A stretch of 64,000 bases of DNA from Pelagibacterium flavum. GTDB lineage: Bacteria > Pseudomonadota > Alphaproteobacteria > Rhizobiales > Devosiaceae. The notes beneath the pieces are model-generated. The model was not told where the DNA came from and did no database searches. It was given only the letters and a program-made list of their open reading frames with translations. The position numbers and the translations under genes were made by a program. Position 1 is the stretch's first letter. The number at the start of each line of letters is the position of its first letter. Positions 52,462 through 60,892 of the stretch are shown here, piece after piece. Location of the stretch: the NCBI RefSeq assembly GCF_025854335.1, contig NZ_CP107716.1:3527001-3591000 (forward strand), given 5' to 3'.

Positions 52462-53442
52462 TCAGTGCCCCTTTGCCGCGCCGACCCGCAGGCGCGGATC
52501 CACGACGTAATAGAGTATGTCGACGATGAGATTGACGATCACGAAGACGAAGCCGACAAAGATCAGGTAGGCGGCCATGACCGGCACATCGACGACGGCG
52601 ACCGAGGATAAAAACAACGAGCCGATGCCGGGCCACTGGAACACGGTTTCGGTGATCAGCGCTCCGGTGATGATCGAGCCCAGTTGCAGGCCGGCGATGG
52701 TGATGACGGGGACCATCGTGTTCTTGAGCGCGTGCGAGAAGTTGATGGCACGCTTGGAAAGGCCCCGGGCGCGAGCGAACTTGATATAGTCCTGGCGCAG
52801 CACTTCGAGCATTTCGGCGCGCACCAGGCGCATGATCAGCGTCATCTGGAACAACGACAGTGTGATGGCGGGCAGAATGATCGAGCGCAGGCCGGTTTCA
52901 GTGAGAAAGCCGGTGCGCCACCAGCCGAAATCGATGACCTCGCCGCGCCCGAAACTGGGCAGCCACTGCAGTTCGACGGCGAAGATGTAGATCAGCCCGA
53001 TGCCGATCAGAAAGGTCGGCAGCGAAACACCGATCAGCGAAAACGCCATGATGGCGGCAGCGGCGGGGTTCTTGCGGTTCAGCGCGGTAAAGACGCCAGC
53101 TAGAATGCCGAACACCAGAGCGATGGCGGCTGAAGTGAGCGCCAGCTCGATGGTCGCGGGCAGGCGCGACATGATGAGTTCTGCGACCGGCGTCTGAAGA
53201 CGATATGAAATGCCGAAATTGCCCTGCAGGGCATTGACGATAAAGCGAAAGAACTGCTCGTAGAAGGGATCGTTGAGGCCTAGGCTTTCGCGCAGGAATT
53301 CCTGATCGGCCATCGAGGCTTCCTGGGAAACCATGGAGGCGACCGGATCGCCGACATAGCGGAACATGACGAACGAAATCAGAGCGACAGCAAGCATCAC
53401 CAGTATGGATTGCCCGAGGCGCTTGAAGATGAAGGCCAGCAT
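52462..53442 (-). CDS. Peptide/nickel-type ABC transporter permease (DppB type)
   Basis: Permease of 326 aa. The N-terminal helix LGQSILVMLAVALISFVMF, six predicted helices and the EAA loop YIKFARARGLSKRAINFSHAL identify it. It lies 176 bp after the binding-protein gene, with a strong hairpin in the gap that should lower its expression relative to the binding protein. Confidence 0.94.
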   Translation of the reverse strand: MLAFIFKRLGQSILVMLAVALISFVMFRYVGDPVASMVSQEASMADQEFLRESLGLNDPFYEQFFRFIVNALQGNFGISYRLQTPVAELIMSRLPATIELALTSAAIALVFGILAGVFTALNRKNPAAAAIMAFSLIGVSLPTFLIGIGLIYIFAVELQWLPSFGRGEVIDFGWWRTGFLTETGLRSIILPAITLSLFQMTLIMRLVRAEMLEVLRQDYIKFARARGLSKRAINFSHALKNTMVPVITIAGLQLGSIITGALITETVFQWPGIGSLFLSSVAVVDVPVMAAYLIFVGFVFVIVNLIVDILYYVVDPRLRVGAAKGH

Positions 53443-53570
53443 GGATGTGGTCTCCGTGAACGCTTTTGCGCTTCAGTCCGGGACGGCCCGAACCCATGTG
53501 CATTGCGTTTGAACTTTATCGGAAAATTCGCCGGCGACAATCGCGGGCTTTGCAAGGCTTCGCAAACAAA

Positions 53571-53599
53571 CGCCGCGCCACAGAAATTGTGGCGCGGCG
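53571..53599 (-). terminator. Strong hairpin between binding-protein and permease genes
   Basis: CGCCGCGCCACA (53571-53582) and TGTGGCGCGGCG (53588-53599) pair perfectly over 12 bp with a 5-nt loop. On the minus strand it is followed by TTTGTTTGCG, a weak T-tract. It lies 20 bp after the binding-protein stop. Partial termination or 3'-end protection would favour binding-protein excess. Confidence 0.75.
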
Positions 53600-53618
53600 C
53601 GCTGTCTGAACGACCGGC

Positions 53619-55196
53619 TTATTCGAAGACCACGCCCGTCATGGAGGGCTGGTTTTCCGGATGCACGGCAAGGGTCATGTCGTCGCGCATTGCATAGGCC
53701 AGGACCTGATTGTGGACCGGGATGAAGACACGATCTTCCTGAACCTGAGCCCAGATGTCGGCGATGACGGCGTTGCGGGCTTCGAGATCGGTCATGGTGC
53801 CCAGCGATTCAATCATTTCGTCGACTTCTGGGTTGGAATAAAGGCCGATATTGTACGTGCCGTAGTCCTCGCCCTTGGTGTGAACCAGGTCGTTGAAGTT
53901 ATAGGCGGAATCGAAGGTGGGAACGCCCCAGCCCAGGAGATAGAAGTCCGTCTCGCTGTTGAGGATCAACGGCGAATGCTGGGCAATCGGGCGCGACGCC
54001 AGCGTCACGTCAATGCCGATCTGGCCGAGCATGCCCACAAAGGCCTGCGAAATGGCTTCGTCGTTGACGTAACGGTCGTTGGGAGTATCGAGAGTGACCG
54101 AGAAGCCATCGGGATAGCCGGCTTCGGCCATCAGCTCGTTGGCACGCTCGACATCAACCTCCGGGCAGGCATCAAGCTCTTCGGTCCAGCCGTTCACGAA
54201 CGGAGGCATGTTGACGCAAGTGGGCAGCGACTGACCGCGCATCACCACCTGACGAATGGCCTCGCGGTCGATGACCAGCGACATGGCTTCGCGCACCAAG
54301 GGGTTGGCGAAGGGGTTTTCGTCGGTGATGTTGGAGCTGATGAGCGGCTCGTCATCCATTGCGTAACCGAAATAGATGGTGCGGTTTTCAGGGCCGGTCT
54401 CGACCTTGATACCATCGGTGCCGGCAAGACGCTCGATATCCTGTACGGGAACGTCCTGAACCAGATCGACCTCGCCCGAGAGCAGGGCGGCGACGCGGGT
54501 CGCGTTGTCGGAGATCGGGGTGTAGATGATTTCAGTGACCGCCGGAGCGTCGCCCCACCAGTTTTCATTGACGGTCAGAACCGAGCGGACGTCGGGATCA
54601 CGTTCGGCGAGGACGTAGGGGCCCGTGCCGTTGGTGTTGCGGACCGCGAAGTTTTCCTCGCCAGCGGCAAAATCCTGGACTTCCTGAAGGTCGTTTGCTT
54701 CCGACCAGCCCTTGTCCATGATGAAGGTGTTGGTGATGTTGTTGGGATAGAGCGGGGAAGGCCCGGCCATCTGGAATTCGACCGTGTAGTCGTCAACCGC
54801 GGACACGCTTTCGACGTCGGCATGGAGCTGACGCATGTTGGAATTTTCGGACTTGGCCCGCTCGATGGAGAAAACCACGTCTTCGGCGGTGAACTCTTCG
54901 CCGCCGTGGAAGGTCACGCCCTCACGCAACTCGAAGACCCAAACGGTCTCGTCGCCTTCCTTGACGTACCAGTCGGTCGCAAGGCGCGCCTGAAGATTGC
55001 CTTCAACATCGCGATCGAGAAGCGTCTCGTAGATGTGGTGATTGAAGGTGTGAGTCACGCCCTGGTTCTGCGAGTGCGGATCAAGCGTGAGTGCATCGGA
55101 CTGACGGGCCCAGCGCAGCGTTTCAGCGCTGGCCGCGCCAACAAGCATGGTGGTGGCAAAAAGAGCCGCCGCGATGCCGGTGAGCGTGTTTCGCAT
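53619..55196 (-). CDS. Peptide/nickel-type ABC transporter substrate-binding protein
   Basis: Periplasmic SBP_bac_5 family protein of 525 aa. The signal peptide is about 24 residues (MRNTLTGIAAALFATTMLVG, then AASAE). Family features: LRWARQSDALTLDPHS, then WVFELREGVTFHGGEEFTAEDVVFS and GTGPYVLAERDP. It carries a Cys pair (PTCVNMPP and LDACPEVD) likely to form a disulfide. ATG 55196 follows AAGGGGATAA. First gene of the operon. The ligand (peptide, opine or other) cannot be told from sequence. Confidence 0.93.
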   Translation of the reverse strand: MRNTLTGIAAALFATTMLVGAASAETLRWARQSDALTLDPHSQNQGVTHTFNHHIYETLLDRDVEGNLQARLATDWYVKEGDETVWVFELREGVTFHGGEEFTAEDVVFSIERAKSENSNMRQLHADVESVSAVDDYTVEFQMAGPSPLYPNNITNTFIMDKGWSEANDLQEVQDFAAGEENFAVRNTNGTGPYVLAERDPDVRSVLTVNENWWGDAPAVTEIIYTPISDNATRVAALLSGEVDLVQDVPVQDIERLAGTDGIKVETGPENRTIYFGYAMDDEPLISSNITDENPFANPLVREAMSLVIDREAIRQVVMRGQSLPTCVNMPPFVNGWTEELDACPEVDVERANELMAEAGYPDGFSVTLDTPNDRYVNDEAISQAFVGMLGQIGIDVTLASRPIAQHSPLILNSETDFYLLGWGVPTFDSAYNFNDLVHTKGEDYGTYNIGLYSNPEVDEMIESLGTMTDLEARNAVIADIWAQVQEDRVFIPVHNQVLAYAMRDDMTLAVHPENQPSMTGVVFE

Positions 55197-55765
55197 ATCG
55201 AGTTTATCCCCTTGACAAAAATTACCCGCCATCGGCGCCCTTTGCCAGGCGCCGATGGCGGAAGCCATCATCCAGAAAACGCCCCCGCCTGTTGGGCCGG
55301 AACGAGATACTGACTTGGGGGTCGAATATGTCGAAACGGCACGGTCAGACGATTAAGCTCTTTCTGTTGATCGATGTGCAGGGATTGTCTTTTTTTGCAT
55401 GACGATCCCTCCCTGCGACTTGGGGCCAGCACCGCGTGGGCGTTTGAGACCCAGGCGGTGCACGCCGAAGCCGCAACAAAGCGTCTTTTGTTTGATCGCG
55501 CAATGGGTATGTGGGCGACGTTTACGTCAGATATACTGTCCTTTTTTGACTATCCGGTCAAAAAACTGCCGAATTCCGGGCAACTCCGGCGTACTTGCCG
55601 GTACTACCTGCTGAAAATATTGGCAAAAAAATTTTTGTGCGCGATTGCTGGACAGCCTTCTCACCCATGGAAGTGGCGCCGAATACGCCTGAATCACGGC
55701 AACTGGGTGAGTGCCGCCCAAGAGTGGAAATCCGAACGAAATACCCGGTGGGCCGCAGCGCTGTG
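55197..55765. other. Intergenic region with AT-rich dyads upstream of the peptide importer
   Basis: No convincing gene is seen in this 569-bp region. It should hold the importer promoter on the minus strand. A perfect dyad, TTTTTTGAC (55542-55550) / GTCAAAAAA (55557-55565) with spacer TATCCG, lies about 350 bp upstream of the start codon, and an A7-T5 palindromic tract (GCAAAAAAATTTTTGTGC) lies near 55623-55640. Open frames here have atypical composition and no family features. Confidence 0.5.
55542..55565. promoter_or_regulatory. Perfect TTGAC dyad, possible operator
   Basis: TTTTTTGAC and GTCAAAAAA form a 9-bp perfect inverted repeat around TATCCG. It shares the TTTTTTGAC half-site with 7590-7598 upstream of the nucleoside importer. 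Possible binding site of a common regulator; alternatively a bidirectional terminator, since T-runs flank a short stem. Confidence 0.45.
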
Positions 55766-56113
55766 TCAGCCTGCGGGAGGCTCCCACAATTCGATTGGGT
55801 TGCCTTCGGGGTCGTGGATGCGGGCGAAACGGCCGGTTTCGGGGGTGTCCCACTCGGCGCGGGTTTCGACCGCGATGCCGGCCTCTTTCAGATCAGCCAT
55901 CAGGGCCGAAAGGTCATCGACGCGGAAATTGATCATCCACTGCTTGTCGGACGGGAAATAATCGGTTTCGCGCTTGAAGGGAGCAAAGACGGTCATTCCG
56001 GCCTCCTGCTCCCAGAAGCCGGGAACGCCGAGATGGGTTTCATACCATTTCGCCAGCGCCTCGGTATCACCAGAGCGAAAGAATACGCCGCCTATGCCTG
56101 TTGCCTGCGCCAT
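55766..56113 (-). CDS. VOC (glyoxalase-fold) protein
   Basis: Protein of 115 aa, the single-chain VOC type: GIGGVFFRSGDTEALAKWYE, then LGVPGFWEQEAG, then WMINFRVDDLSALMADLKEAG and FARIHDPEGNPIELWEPP. The final Glu in IELWEP is a usual metal ligand; the substrate is unknown. ATG 56113 is chosen; an ATG 18 bp upstream is possible. Divergent from the Rrf2 regulator across 128 bp. Confidence 0.9.
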   Translation of the reverse strand: MAQATGIGGVFFRSGDTEALAKWYETHLGVPGFWEQEAGMTVFAPFKRETDYFPSDKQWMINFRVDDLSALMADLKEAGIAVETRAEWDTPETGRFARIHDPEGNPIELWEPPAG

Positions 56114-56241
56114 GTCCAGCCTCCCCGCCATCGGTCGATATTGGGATACGTCCTGGGGAGAAAGGTCAAGAGGTTGCACCCGAGGGCAAGGCCAATTATG
56201 ACATAATCGCCTTTTATGAGGAGCGCCTGCCTCTCGTGTCG

Positions 56242-56679
56242 ATGATATCGCAAAAAGCCCGCTATGCCCTGCGCGCCCTTGTGGCGCTGACGCGCGCCGG
56301 CGAGGGCGAAAGCCTGATGATCTCGGAAATCGCCACCGGGCAGGACATTCCGAAAAAATTCCTCGAACAGATCCTGCTCGAACTCAAGCGTAACGGCGTT
56401 GTGATGTCGAAACGCGGCAAGTCGGGCGGCTATCTGCTCTTAAAGGCGCCGGCGGAGATCAGCTTCGGGGAAGTGCTGCGCATCATCGACGGCCCGATCG
56501 CCCCCCTGCCGTGCCTGTCCAAAATCGCCTATCGGCGGTGCATCGACTGCCGCAGCGAGGACGATTGCGAAATCCGGCACGTGTTTTCCAAGGTGACAGA
56601 CGCGACGCGCGCAGTGCTCGACCGCACGACGCTGGCGGACGCCATCGGGGAAGTCGATCTTCTGGAAAAAGCCAGCTAG
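56242..56679 (+). CDS. Rrf2-family transcriptional regulator
   Basis: Regulator of 145 aa: MISQKARYALRALVALTRAG, ISEIATGQDIPKKFLEQILLELK and GKSGGYLLLKAPAEISFGEV are the Rrf2 winged-helix signature. Downstream, cysteines in PLPCLSKIAYRRCIDCRSEDDC could ligate an Fe-S cluster as in IscR/NsrR. It is not part of an isc/suf operon; it is divergent from a VOC gene and convergent with nagA (4-bp overlap). ATG 56242 is used; GTG 56236 is the alternative. Confidence 0.9.
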   Translation: MISQKARYALRALVALTRAGEGESLMISEIATGQDIPKKFLEQILLELKRNGVVMSKRGKSGGYLLLKAPAEISFGEVLRIIDGPIAPLPCLSKIAYRRCIDCRSEDDCEIRHVFSKVTDATRAVLDRTTLADAIGEVDLLEKAS

Positions 56680-57827
56680 CCGATAACCCGTTCGCCTTCG
56701 ACCCAGACGCCTTCGACATCGAGCCCATCGGACAGGTGCACCATCGACGCTGTGGCGCCCGAGCCCAAATGTCCAAATGTTTCGGCGAGGCCGATCGCCT
56801 GGGCGGGGTAAAGCGAGGCCATGCGCAGGACCTCGTCGAGATCGACGCCGATGGTCTTGTGCATATAGGAAATGGCATCGATCATGGTGAGGTCGGCACC
56901 AGCCAGCGTGCCATCGGCCAGCCGCAGAGCGCCGTCGGCGCGGATGATCTCGCGGCCGTTGAGCGTGAAGCCGGTCATGTCGGTCCCCATGGGGGACATG
57001 GCGTCGGTGACGAGAAAGATCTTACCCGGACCGGTCTTGGCGCGCAGGGCAATCGCGATGGTTGCCGGGTCGACATGGATGCCATCGGCGATCAGGCCGG
57101 CCCAGACGCCATTGGCGAGCGCCGCTCCGACAAGGCCGGGCTCGCGATTGCCGAGTTGGCTCATGGCGTTGAACAGATGGGTGACCATGGATGCCCCCGC
57201 CTCAAAGGCCAGCACCGCGCCGGCGATGCCGGTATCTGAATGGCCCACGGAAACGGTGCCCCCAGCCTGGACCAGCCGTGCGATCTGATCGGGACCGACG
57301 GACTCTACGGCGATGGTGGTCAGCAGCGCCGGCATGGCGTGGCGGGCCGCGGCAAGTGCCTGCAGGTCTGCTTCGTCCATGGGGCGGATGAAGGCGGGAT
57401 TGTGGGCGCCCTTGCGAGCGACCGACAAATGCGGGCCTTCGATGTGCAGGCCGACAAATCCCGGAACTTTTTGTGCATGCGCGGCGATGCCCGCATCGAG
57501 CGCGGAGCGGGTGACCTGGCGTGTGTCGGTGACGAGGGTAGGCAGGAGCGCGGTGGTCCCGAACTGGAAGTTCGCAGCACAAAGCCGGCGCAGGCCCTCG
57601 ACGCTGCGATCTTCGTTAAACAGCACGCCGCCCGCGCCATTGACCTGAAGATCGACAAAGCCGGGCACCAGCATGCCATGGCCAAGATCGATTTCGGTGG
57701 TGCCGGCAGGAACGTCCGAAGGGTGGACGAGGGCTTTGACGCGGCCGTCTTGGACCAGCACGACCCGTCCCTCGTGCCAGGTGCGGCCGTCAAAGATCCT
57801 GGGAGCCGAGAGCGAAAACATGGTCAT
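56676..57827 (-). CDS. nagA: N-acetylglucosamine-6-phosphate deacetylase
   Basis: Amidohydrolase of 383 aa that removes acetate from GlcNAc-6-phosphate. Motifs in order: VPGFVDLQVNGAGGVLFN, LHIEGPHL (metal-ligand Glu), VSVGHSDTG and VTHLFNAMSQ (His ligands), LIADGIHVD, and catalytic Asp in FLVTDAMSPMG. It overlaps the SIS deaminase gene by 4 nt and forms an operon with it. Confidence 0.96.
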   Translation of the reverse strand: MTMFSLSAPRIFDGRTWHEGRVVLVQDGRVKALVHPSDVPAGTTEIDLGHGMLVPGFVDLQVNGAGGVLFNEDRSVEGLRRLCAANFQFGTTALLPTLVTDTRQVTRSALDAGIAAHAQKVPGFVGLHIEGPHLSVARKGAHNPAFIRPMDEADLQALAAARHAMPALLTTIAVESVGPDQIARLVQAGGTVSVGHSDTGIAGAVLAFEAGASMVTHLFNAMSQLGNREPGLVGAALANGVWAGLIADGIHVDPATIAIALRAKTGPGKIFLVTDAMSPMGTDMTGFTLNGREIIRADGALRLADGTLAGADLTMIDAISYMHKTIGVDLDEVLRMASLYPAQAIGLAETFGHLGSGATASMVHLSDGLDVEGVWVEGERVIG

Positions 57828-58849
57828 AGGGTCGATGTTACCTTGCGCAGATGCGGGGGTTCGTCGGGGTTGAACCCGCGATGGCGGGCCAGCGCTTCGA
57901 TAAAGCCGTAAAACGAGATGACCAGGGCGATGGGATCGGTCAGTGGATGACCGGTGCGCGCGACAGGCAGCGCGATGCCCGAACCGGGCCGAGGATCAGT
58001 GACAAAGACCGAGCCGCCCTGCCCGGCCAGCCGGGCGCAGGTTTCCAGAATCGAGGAACGGGCCTTGTCGTCGGCACTGAGGGCGAGAACCGGAAAACCC
58101 TTCTGGACGATGGCGGCGGGGCCGTGCAGCACTTCGGCTGTGGAATAGGCCTCGGCATGCAGGCCCGAGGTTTCCTTGAACTTGAGCGCCGCCTCATGGG
58201 CGATTGCCGCGCCGGGACCGCGGCCGAGCACATAGAGCGAACTGGCGTTTGCCGTCGCTTCGACCAGAGGCGACCAGTCGCAGGCAAGGGCATTCTCCAG
58301 CGCTTGGGGGAGAGAATCGAGCGCATCGAGAAGGGTCTTGTCACCTGTCCAGCCGGCAACGAGAGCCAGCCCGGCCACCGCCGAGGTGACGAAGGTCTTT
58401 GTGGCGGCGACCGATTGTTCCTCGCCGGCGCAGATGTCGATGACATGATGGGCGGCTTCGGCGAGCGGCGAGGCCGGGGTGTTGGTGATGGCGATGGCTG
58501 TCGCGCCCGAGCGGGAGGCGCTTTGCAGCATGGAGACGATATCGGGGCTTTTGCCCGACTGGGAGATGCCGATGGCGGCGGCGCGGTCGAGCTTGAGATC
58601 GACGCCGTAGATCGAGGCGATGGAGGGGCCAACGGAGGCGACGGGAACACCGGTGGACAGCTCGCAGGCATATTTGAAAAAATTCGCCGCGTGATCGGAC
58701 GAGCCACGGGCGATGGTGATGATGAGGCGCGGATCGGCATCGGCAAGGGCCTTTGCCGCGGCGTCGAGCGCCGGACGCCCCTCGCCGAGCAGACGGGCCA
58801 CGGCGGCAGGGATTTCGGCGATTTCGCGCTTCATGTGTGTCTGGGTCAT
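57824..58849 (-). CDS. SIS-domain glucosamine-6-phosphate deaminase (NagB-II type)
   Basis: Protein of 341 aa with two SIS domains, like the isomerase half of GlmS without the glutaminase domain. IITIARGSSDHAANFFKYACE, GISQSGKSPDIVSMLQSA and EEQSVAATKTFVTSAVAGLAL are the sugar-phosphate loops; ETSGLHAEAYSTAEVLHGPA contains the conserved His-Gly-Pro. In nag loci such proteins convert GlcN6P to fructose-6-phosphate and ammonia. Operon: gntR - this gene - nagA. Confidence 0.9.
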   Translation of the reverse strand: MTQTHMKREIAEIPAAVARLLGEGRPALDAAAKALADADPRLIITIARGSSDHAANFFKYACELSTGVPVASVGPSIASIYGVDLKLDRAAAIGISQSGKSPDIVSMLQSASRSGATAIAITNTPASPLAEAAHHVIDICAGEEQSVAATKTFVTSAVAGLALVAGWTGDKTLLDALDSLPQALENALACDWSPLVEATANASSLYVLGRGPGAAIAHEAALKFKETSGLHAEAYSTAEVLHGPAAIVQKGFPVLALSADDKARSSILETCARLAGQGGSVFVTDPRPGSGIALPVARTGHPLTDPIALVISFYGFIEALARHRGFNPDEPPHLRKVTSTL

Positions 58850-58882
58850 GCCGGGTGTTCCTAACTTCTTGCTTTGTCGCGC

Positions 58883-59638
58883 TCAGGCTTGCAGGCGCAA
58901 TTCGGCGACGAAATCATAGGCGTCGCCGCGATAGATGGAGCGGGTGAATTCAACGATCCGCCCGGAGGGCAGATATGAGGTGCGCTCGATACGCAGGCTG
59001 GCAGCGCCGGGGGCGACATCGAGCAGTTCGGCGTCATGCCTGCCCAGGTTGACCGCGGCTATGCGCTGGATGGCGCGCACCGGACGATTGCCCGTCTCGT
59101 CGAGCTTGGCGTAAAGCGAATTTTCGATGGCATCGGGGTCGGGAAGCACCGAGGCGGCGAGCGAGGCGCGCTCGATGGCCAGGGGATTGCCGTTGGCAAT
59201 CCGAAGCCGGGCGATGCGGGCGACTTTTTCGCCGGCGCCAAGGCCCAAAATGACGGTTTCCTCGTTGGAGGGGTCGTAAAGGCCGCGATCAAGCCATTGC
59301 GAACTCAGTGTCATGCCGCGGCGCGCCATATCCTCTGTGAACGAGGTGAGGCTGGAGAGCGATTGTTCGACCCGCTGGACTGTGGGGGCAACGAAGGTGC
59401 CCGACCCGTGGCGCTGGATCAGAATGCCGTCGGCCACCAGATGCTGGACCGCCTTGCGCACGGTGACCCTGGAGATTTCAGCGGTGGCGGCGATGTCACG
59501 CTCCGAGGGCAGCGCATCGCCGGGGTTGATGAGGCCGGTCCTGACCGCCTCCTCGATCGACCGCCGCAAGCGCATGTATAGCGGCCCGCCACCCCCGCCG
59601 GCGGTCTGCCTGAAAATGTCCTCGATGGTGGCACTCAT
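58883..59638 (-). CDS. GntR-family regulator with UTRA domain (NagR/HutC type)
   Basis: Regulator of 251 aa. N-terminal winged helix PLYMRLRRSIEEAVRTGLINPG and LPSERDIAATAEISRVTVRKAV; C-terminal UTRA effector domain (LARRG-like region EDMARRGMTLSSQWLDRG, then RIARLRIANGNPLAIERASL). Adjacent nagA and SIS genes suggest it senses GlcN6P or GlcNAc6P. ATG 59638 gives the usual domain start. Divergent from murQ. Confidence 0.92.
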   Translation of the reverse strand: MSATIEDIFRQTAGGGGGPLYMRLRRSIEEAVRTGLINPGDALPSERDIAATAEISRVTVRKAVQHLVADGILIQRHGSGTFVAPTVQRVEQSLSSLTSFTEDMARRGMTLSSQWLDRGLYDPSNEETVILGLGAGEKVARIARLRIANGNPLAIERASLAASVLPDPDAIENSLYAKLDETGNRPVRAIQRIAAVNLGRHDAELLDVAPGAASLRIERTSYLPSGRIVEFTRSIYRGDAYDFVAELRLQA

Positions 59639-59692
59639 CGGACCGCTCCTCGTCCGGCCCAACGCCGGGCACCCCTCTTCGCGGCTATAATA

Positions 59693-59710
59693 CCAATAAT
59701 AGACCATTGG
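59693..59710. promoter_or_regulatory. Candidate GntR operator near the regulator gene
   Basis: CCAAT (59693-59697) and ATTGG (59706-59710) form a dyad around AATAGACC, 55 bp upstream of the gntR start. The overlapping TGGTCTATTATTGGTAT (minus strand) resembles HutC-type TGGTCTA half-sites. A second dyad lies at 59814-59828. Confidence 0.5.
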
Positions 59711-59813
59711 CCAAGCTGGAAGACCGGAAATTTCGTAAAAAGTCAGAAACTCCCAAATTTCTGGACAATTCCGGAGGCACATATCCGTTGCTCACGACAA
59801 TTTCGTAACACCC

Positions 59814-59828
59814 CCACTGGACAAGTGG
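59814..59828. promoter_or_regulatory. Second candidate GntR operator, in the murQ promoter
   Basis: CCACT (59814-59818), GGACA, AGTGG (59824-59828) is a perfect inverted repeat just before an AT-rich stretch (GGTATTTTTTT) that could be the -10 region of the murQ-ABC operon. Position supports control of the divergent unit. Confidence 0.45.
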
Positions 59829-59920
59829 TATTTTTTTGGCATTATCGAGGGAACAGGAGGATTGTGCATGCCACGAAGGGGCGACATGCTGATCGGAACG
59901 ATTGCGCACAGGCGGAAGCC

Positions 59921-60823
59921 GTGAGCGCGCCCGTTGCCACCGAACATTCCGATCCGCGTTTTACCGGCCTCGACGGCTGGGACGACGCCGCCATTCTTTC
60001 CGCCCTGCTCGACGGCCAGAAGCGCGGCCTCGACGCTGTGACCGCCGCCATTCCAGACATTGCCAAAGCCGCAGCCATGGGCGTTCAAGCGCTGCAGGCG
60101 GGCGGGCGACTGATCTATGTCGGCGCCGGCAGTCCGGGGCTGATCGCGCTTGGCGATGCGCTGGAAATTCCCCAGACTTACGGCATTGCCCGCGATCGCA
60201 TCGAAATCGTGATGGCTGGCGGACTGGCGATGACCCAGGAACTTCTTGGCGGGCCGGAAGACGATGCCGGGCTGGGGGAGGCCGATCTTGGCGCGCTCGG
60301 TATCGGGCCCAACGATTGCGCCATCTGCATTTCGGCGAGCGGGACGACGCGATATACCGTTGCCGCCTTGCGAGCGGCCAGGAGCGCGGGTGCGAGGACG
60401 GTCGGTATTGCCGGAAATGGCGGCGCGCCGCTGCTACTTGAAGCCGACGTGGCAATCCTTCTGGCCACGGGCGCGGAAGTGATTTCCGGCTCGACGCGGA
60501 TGGCGGCGGGCACCGCACAAAAGGCGGCGCTCAACATGCTTTCCACCCTGATCGGGGTCCGGATGGGGCATGTGCATGATAATTTCATGGTCAATGTCAC
60601 AGCCGATAACGACAAGCTGGTCCTCAGAGCGACCGGCATAGTGGCGCACATCGCCGGGGTTGGACCTGAGATTGCGGCGCGGGCCATGGAAACGGCAAAT
60701 AACGAGGTAAAGCCCGCGATCCTTCTGGCCGCGGGTGCAAAAGATCTGTCCGAGGCGCGGGAGTTACTCGCGCAATCGGGCGGTGTCGTACGCAAGGCGC
60801 TGGGCCTTTTGGGCCGCACATGA
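59921..60823 (+). CDS. murQ: N-acetylmuramic acid 6-phosphate etherase
   Basis: Cleaves the D-lactyl ether of MurNAc-6-phosphate to GlcNAc-6-phosphate, the NagA substrate. The 300-aa SIS-fold product has LIYVGAGSPGLIALGDALEIP, ICISASGTTRYTVAALRAA, GAEVISGSTRMAAGTAQKAALNM and FMVNVTADNDKL. Catalytic glutamates align with E82 and E113, matching E83/E114 in E. coli from memory. Two usual motifs deviate: GAGSPG for GAGTSG and GTTRY for GRTPY. GTG 59921 has GGCGGAA upstream. First gene of the plus-strand unit with the sugar ABC importer. Confidence 0.9.
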   Translation: MSAPVATEHSDPRFTGLDGWDDAAILSALLDGQKRGLDAVTAAIPDIAKAAAMGVQALQAGGRLIYVGAGSPGLIALGDALEIPQTYGIARDRIEIVMAGGLAMTQELLGGPEDDAGLGEADLGALGIGPNDCAICISASGTTRYTVAALRAARSAGARTVGIAGNGGAPLLLEADVAILLATGAEVISGSTRMAAGTAQKAALNMLSTLIGVRMGHVHDNFMVNVTADNDKLVLRATGIVAHIAGVGPEIAARAMETANNEVKPAILLAAGAKDLSEARELLAQSGGVVRKALGLLGRT

Positions 60824-60844
60824 GCCTTGTCCGACGAGGGAACG

Positions 60845-60869
60845 CCCGTCCGGAGCTTTTCCGGACGGG
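60845..60869 (+). promoter_or_regulatory. Leader hairpin between murQ and the sugar-binding protein
   Basis: CCCGTCCGGA (60845-60854) pairs perfectly with TCCGGACGGG (60860-60869) around GCTTT, 24 bp before the binding-protein ATG. No T-tract follows. It may be a processing or stabilising structure that separates murQ from the highly expressed binding-protein gene. Confidence 0.55.
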
Positions 60870-60892
60870 GTCAACAAAGAAGAGGAACCATC

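Noticed and set aside
53661..55313. A 550-codon open frame on the plus strand, opposite the peptide-binding protein
   Set aside because: It is an antisense shadow of a well-conserved gene with third-position GC bias; the translation has no family features or signal.
55374..55961. A 195-codon plus-strand frame spanning the importer upstream region and the VOC gene
   Set aside because: Half of it is antisense to the VOC gene, no ribosome-binding site or recognisable motif, and unusual Trp/Cys-rich composition.
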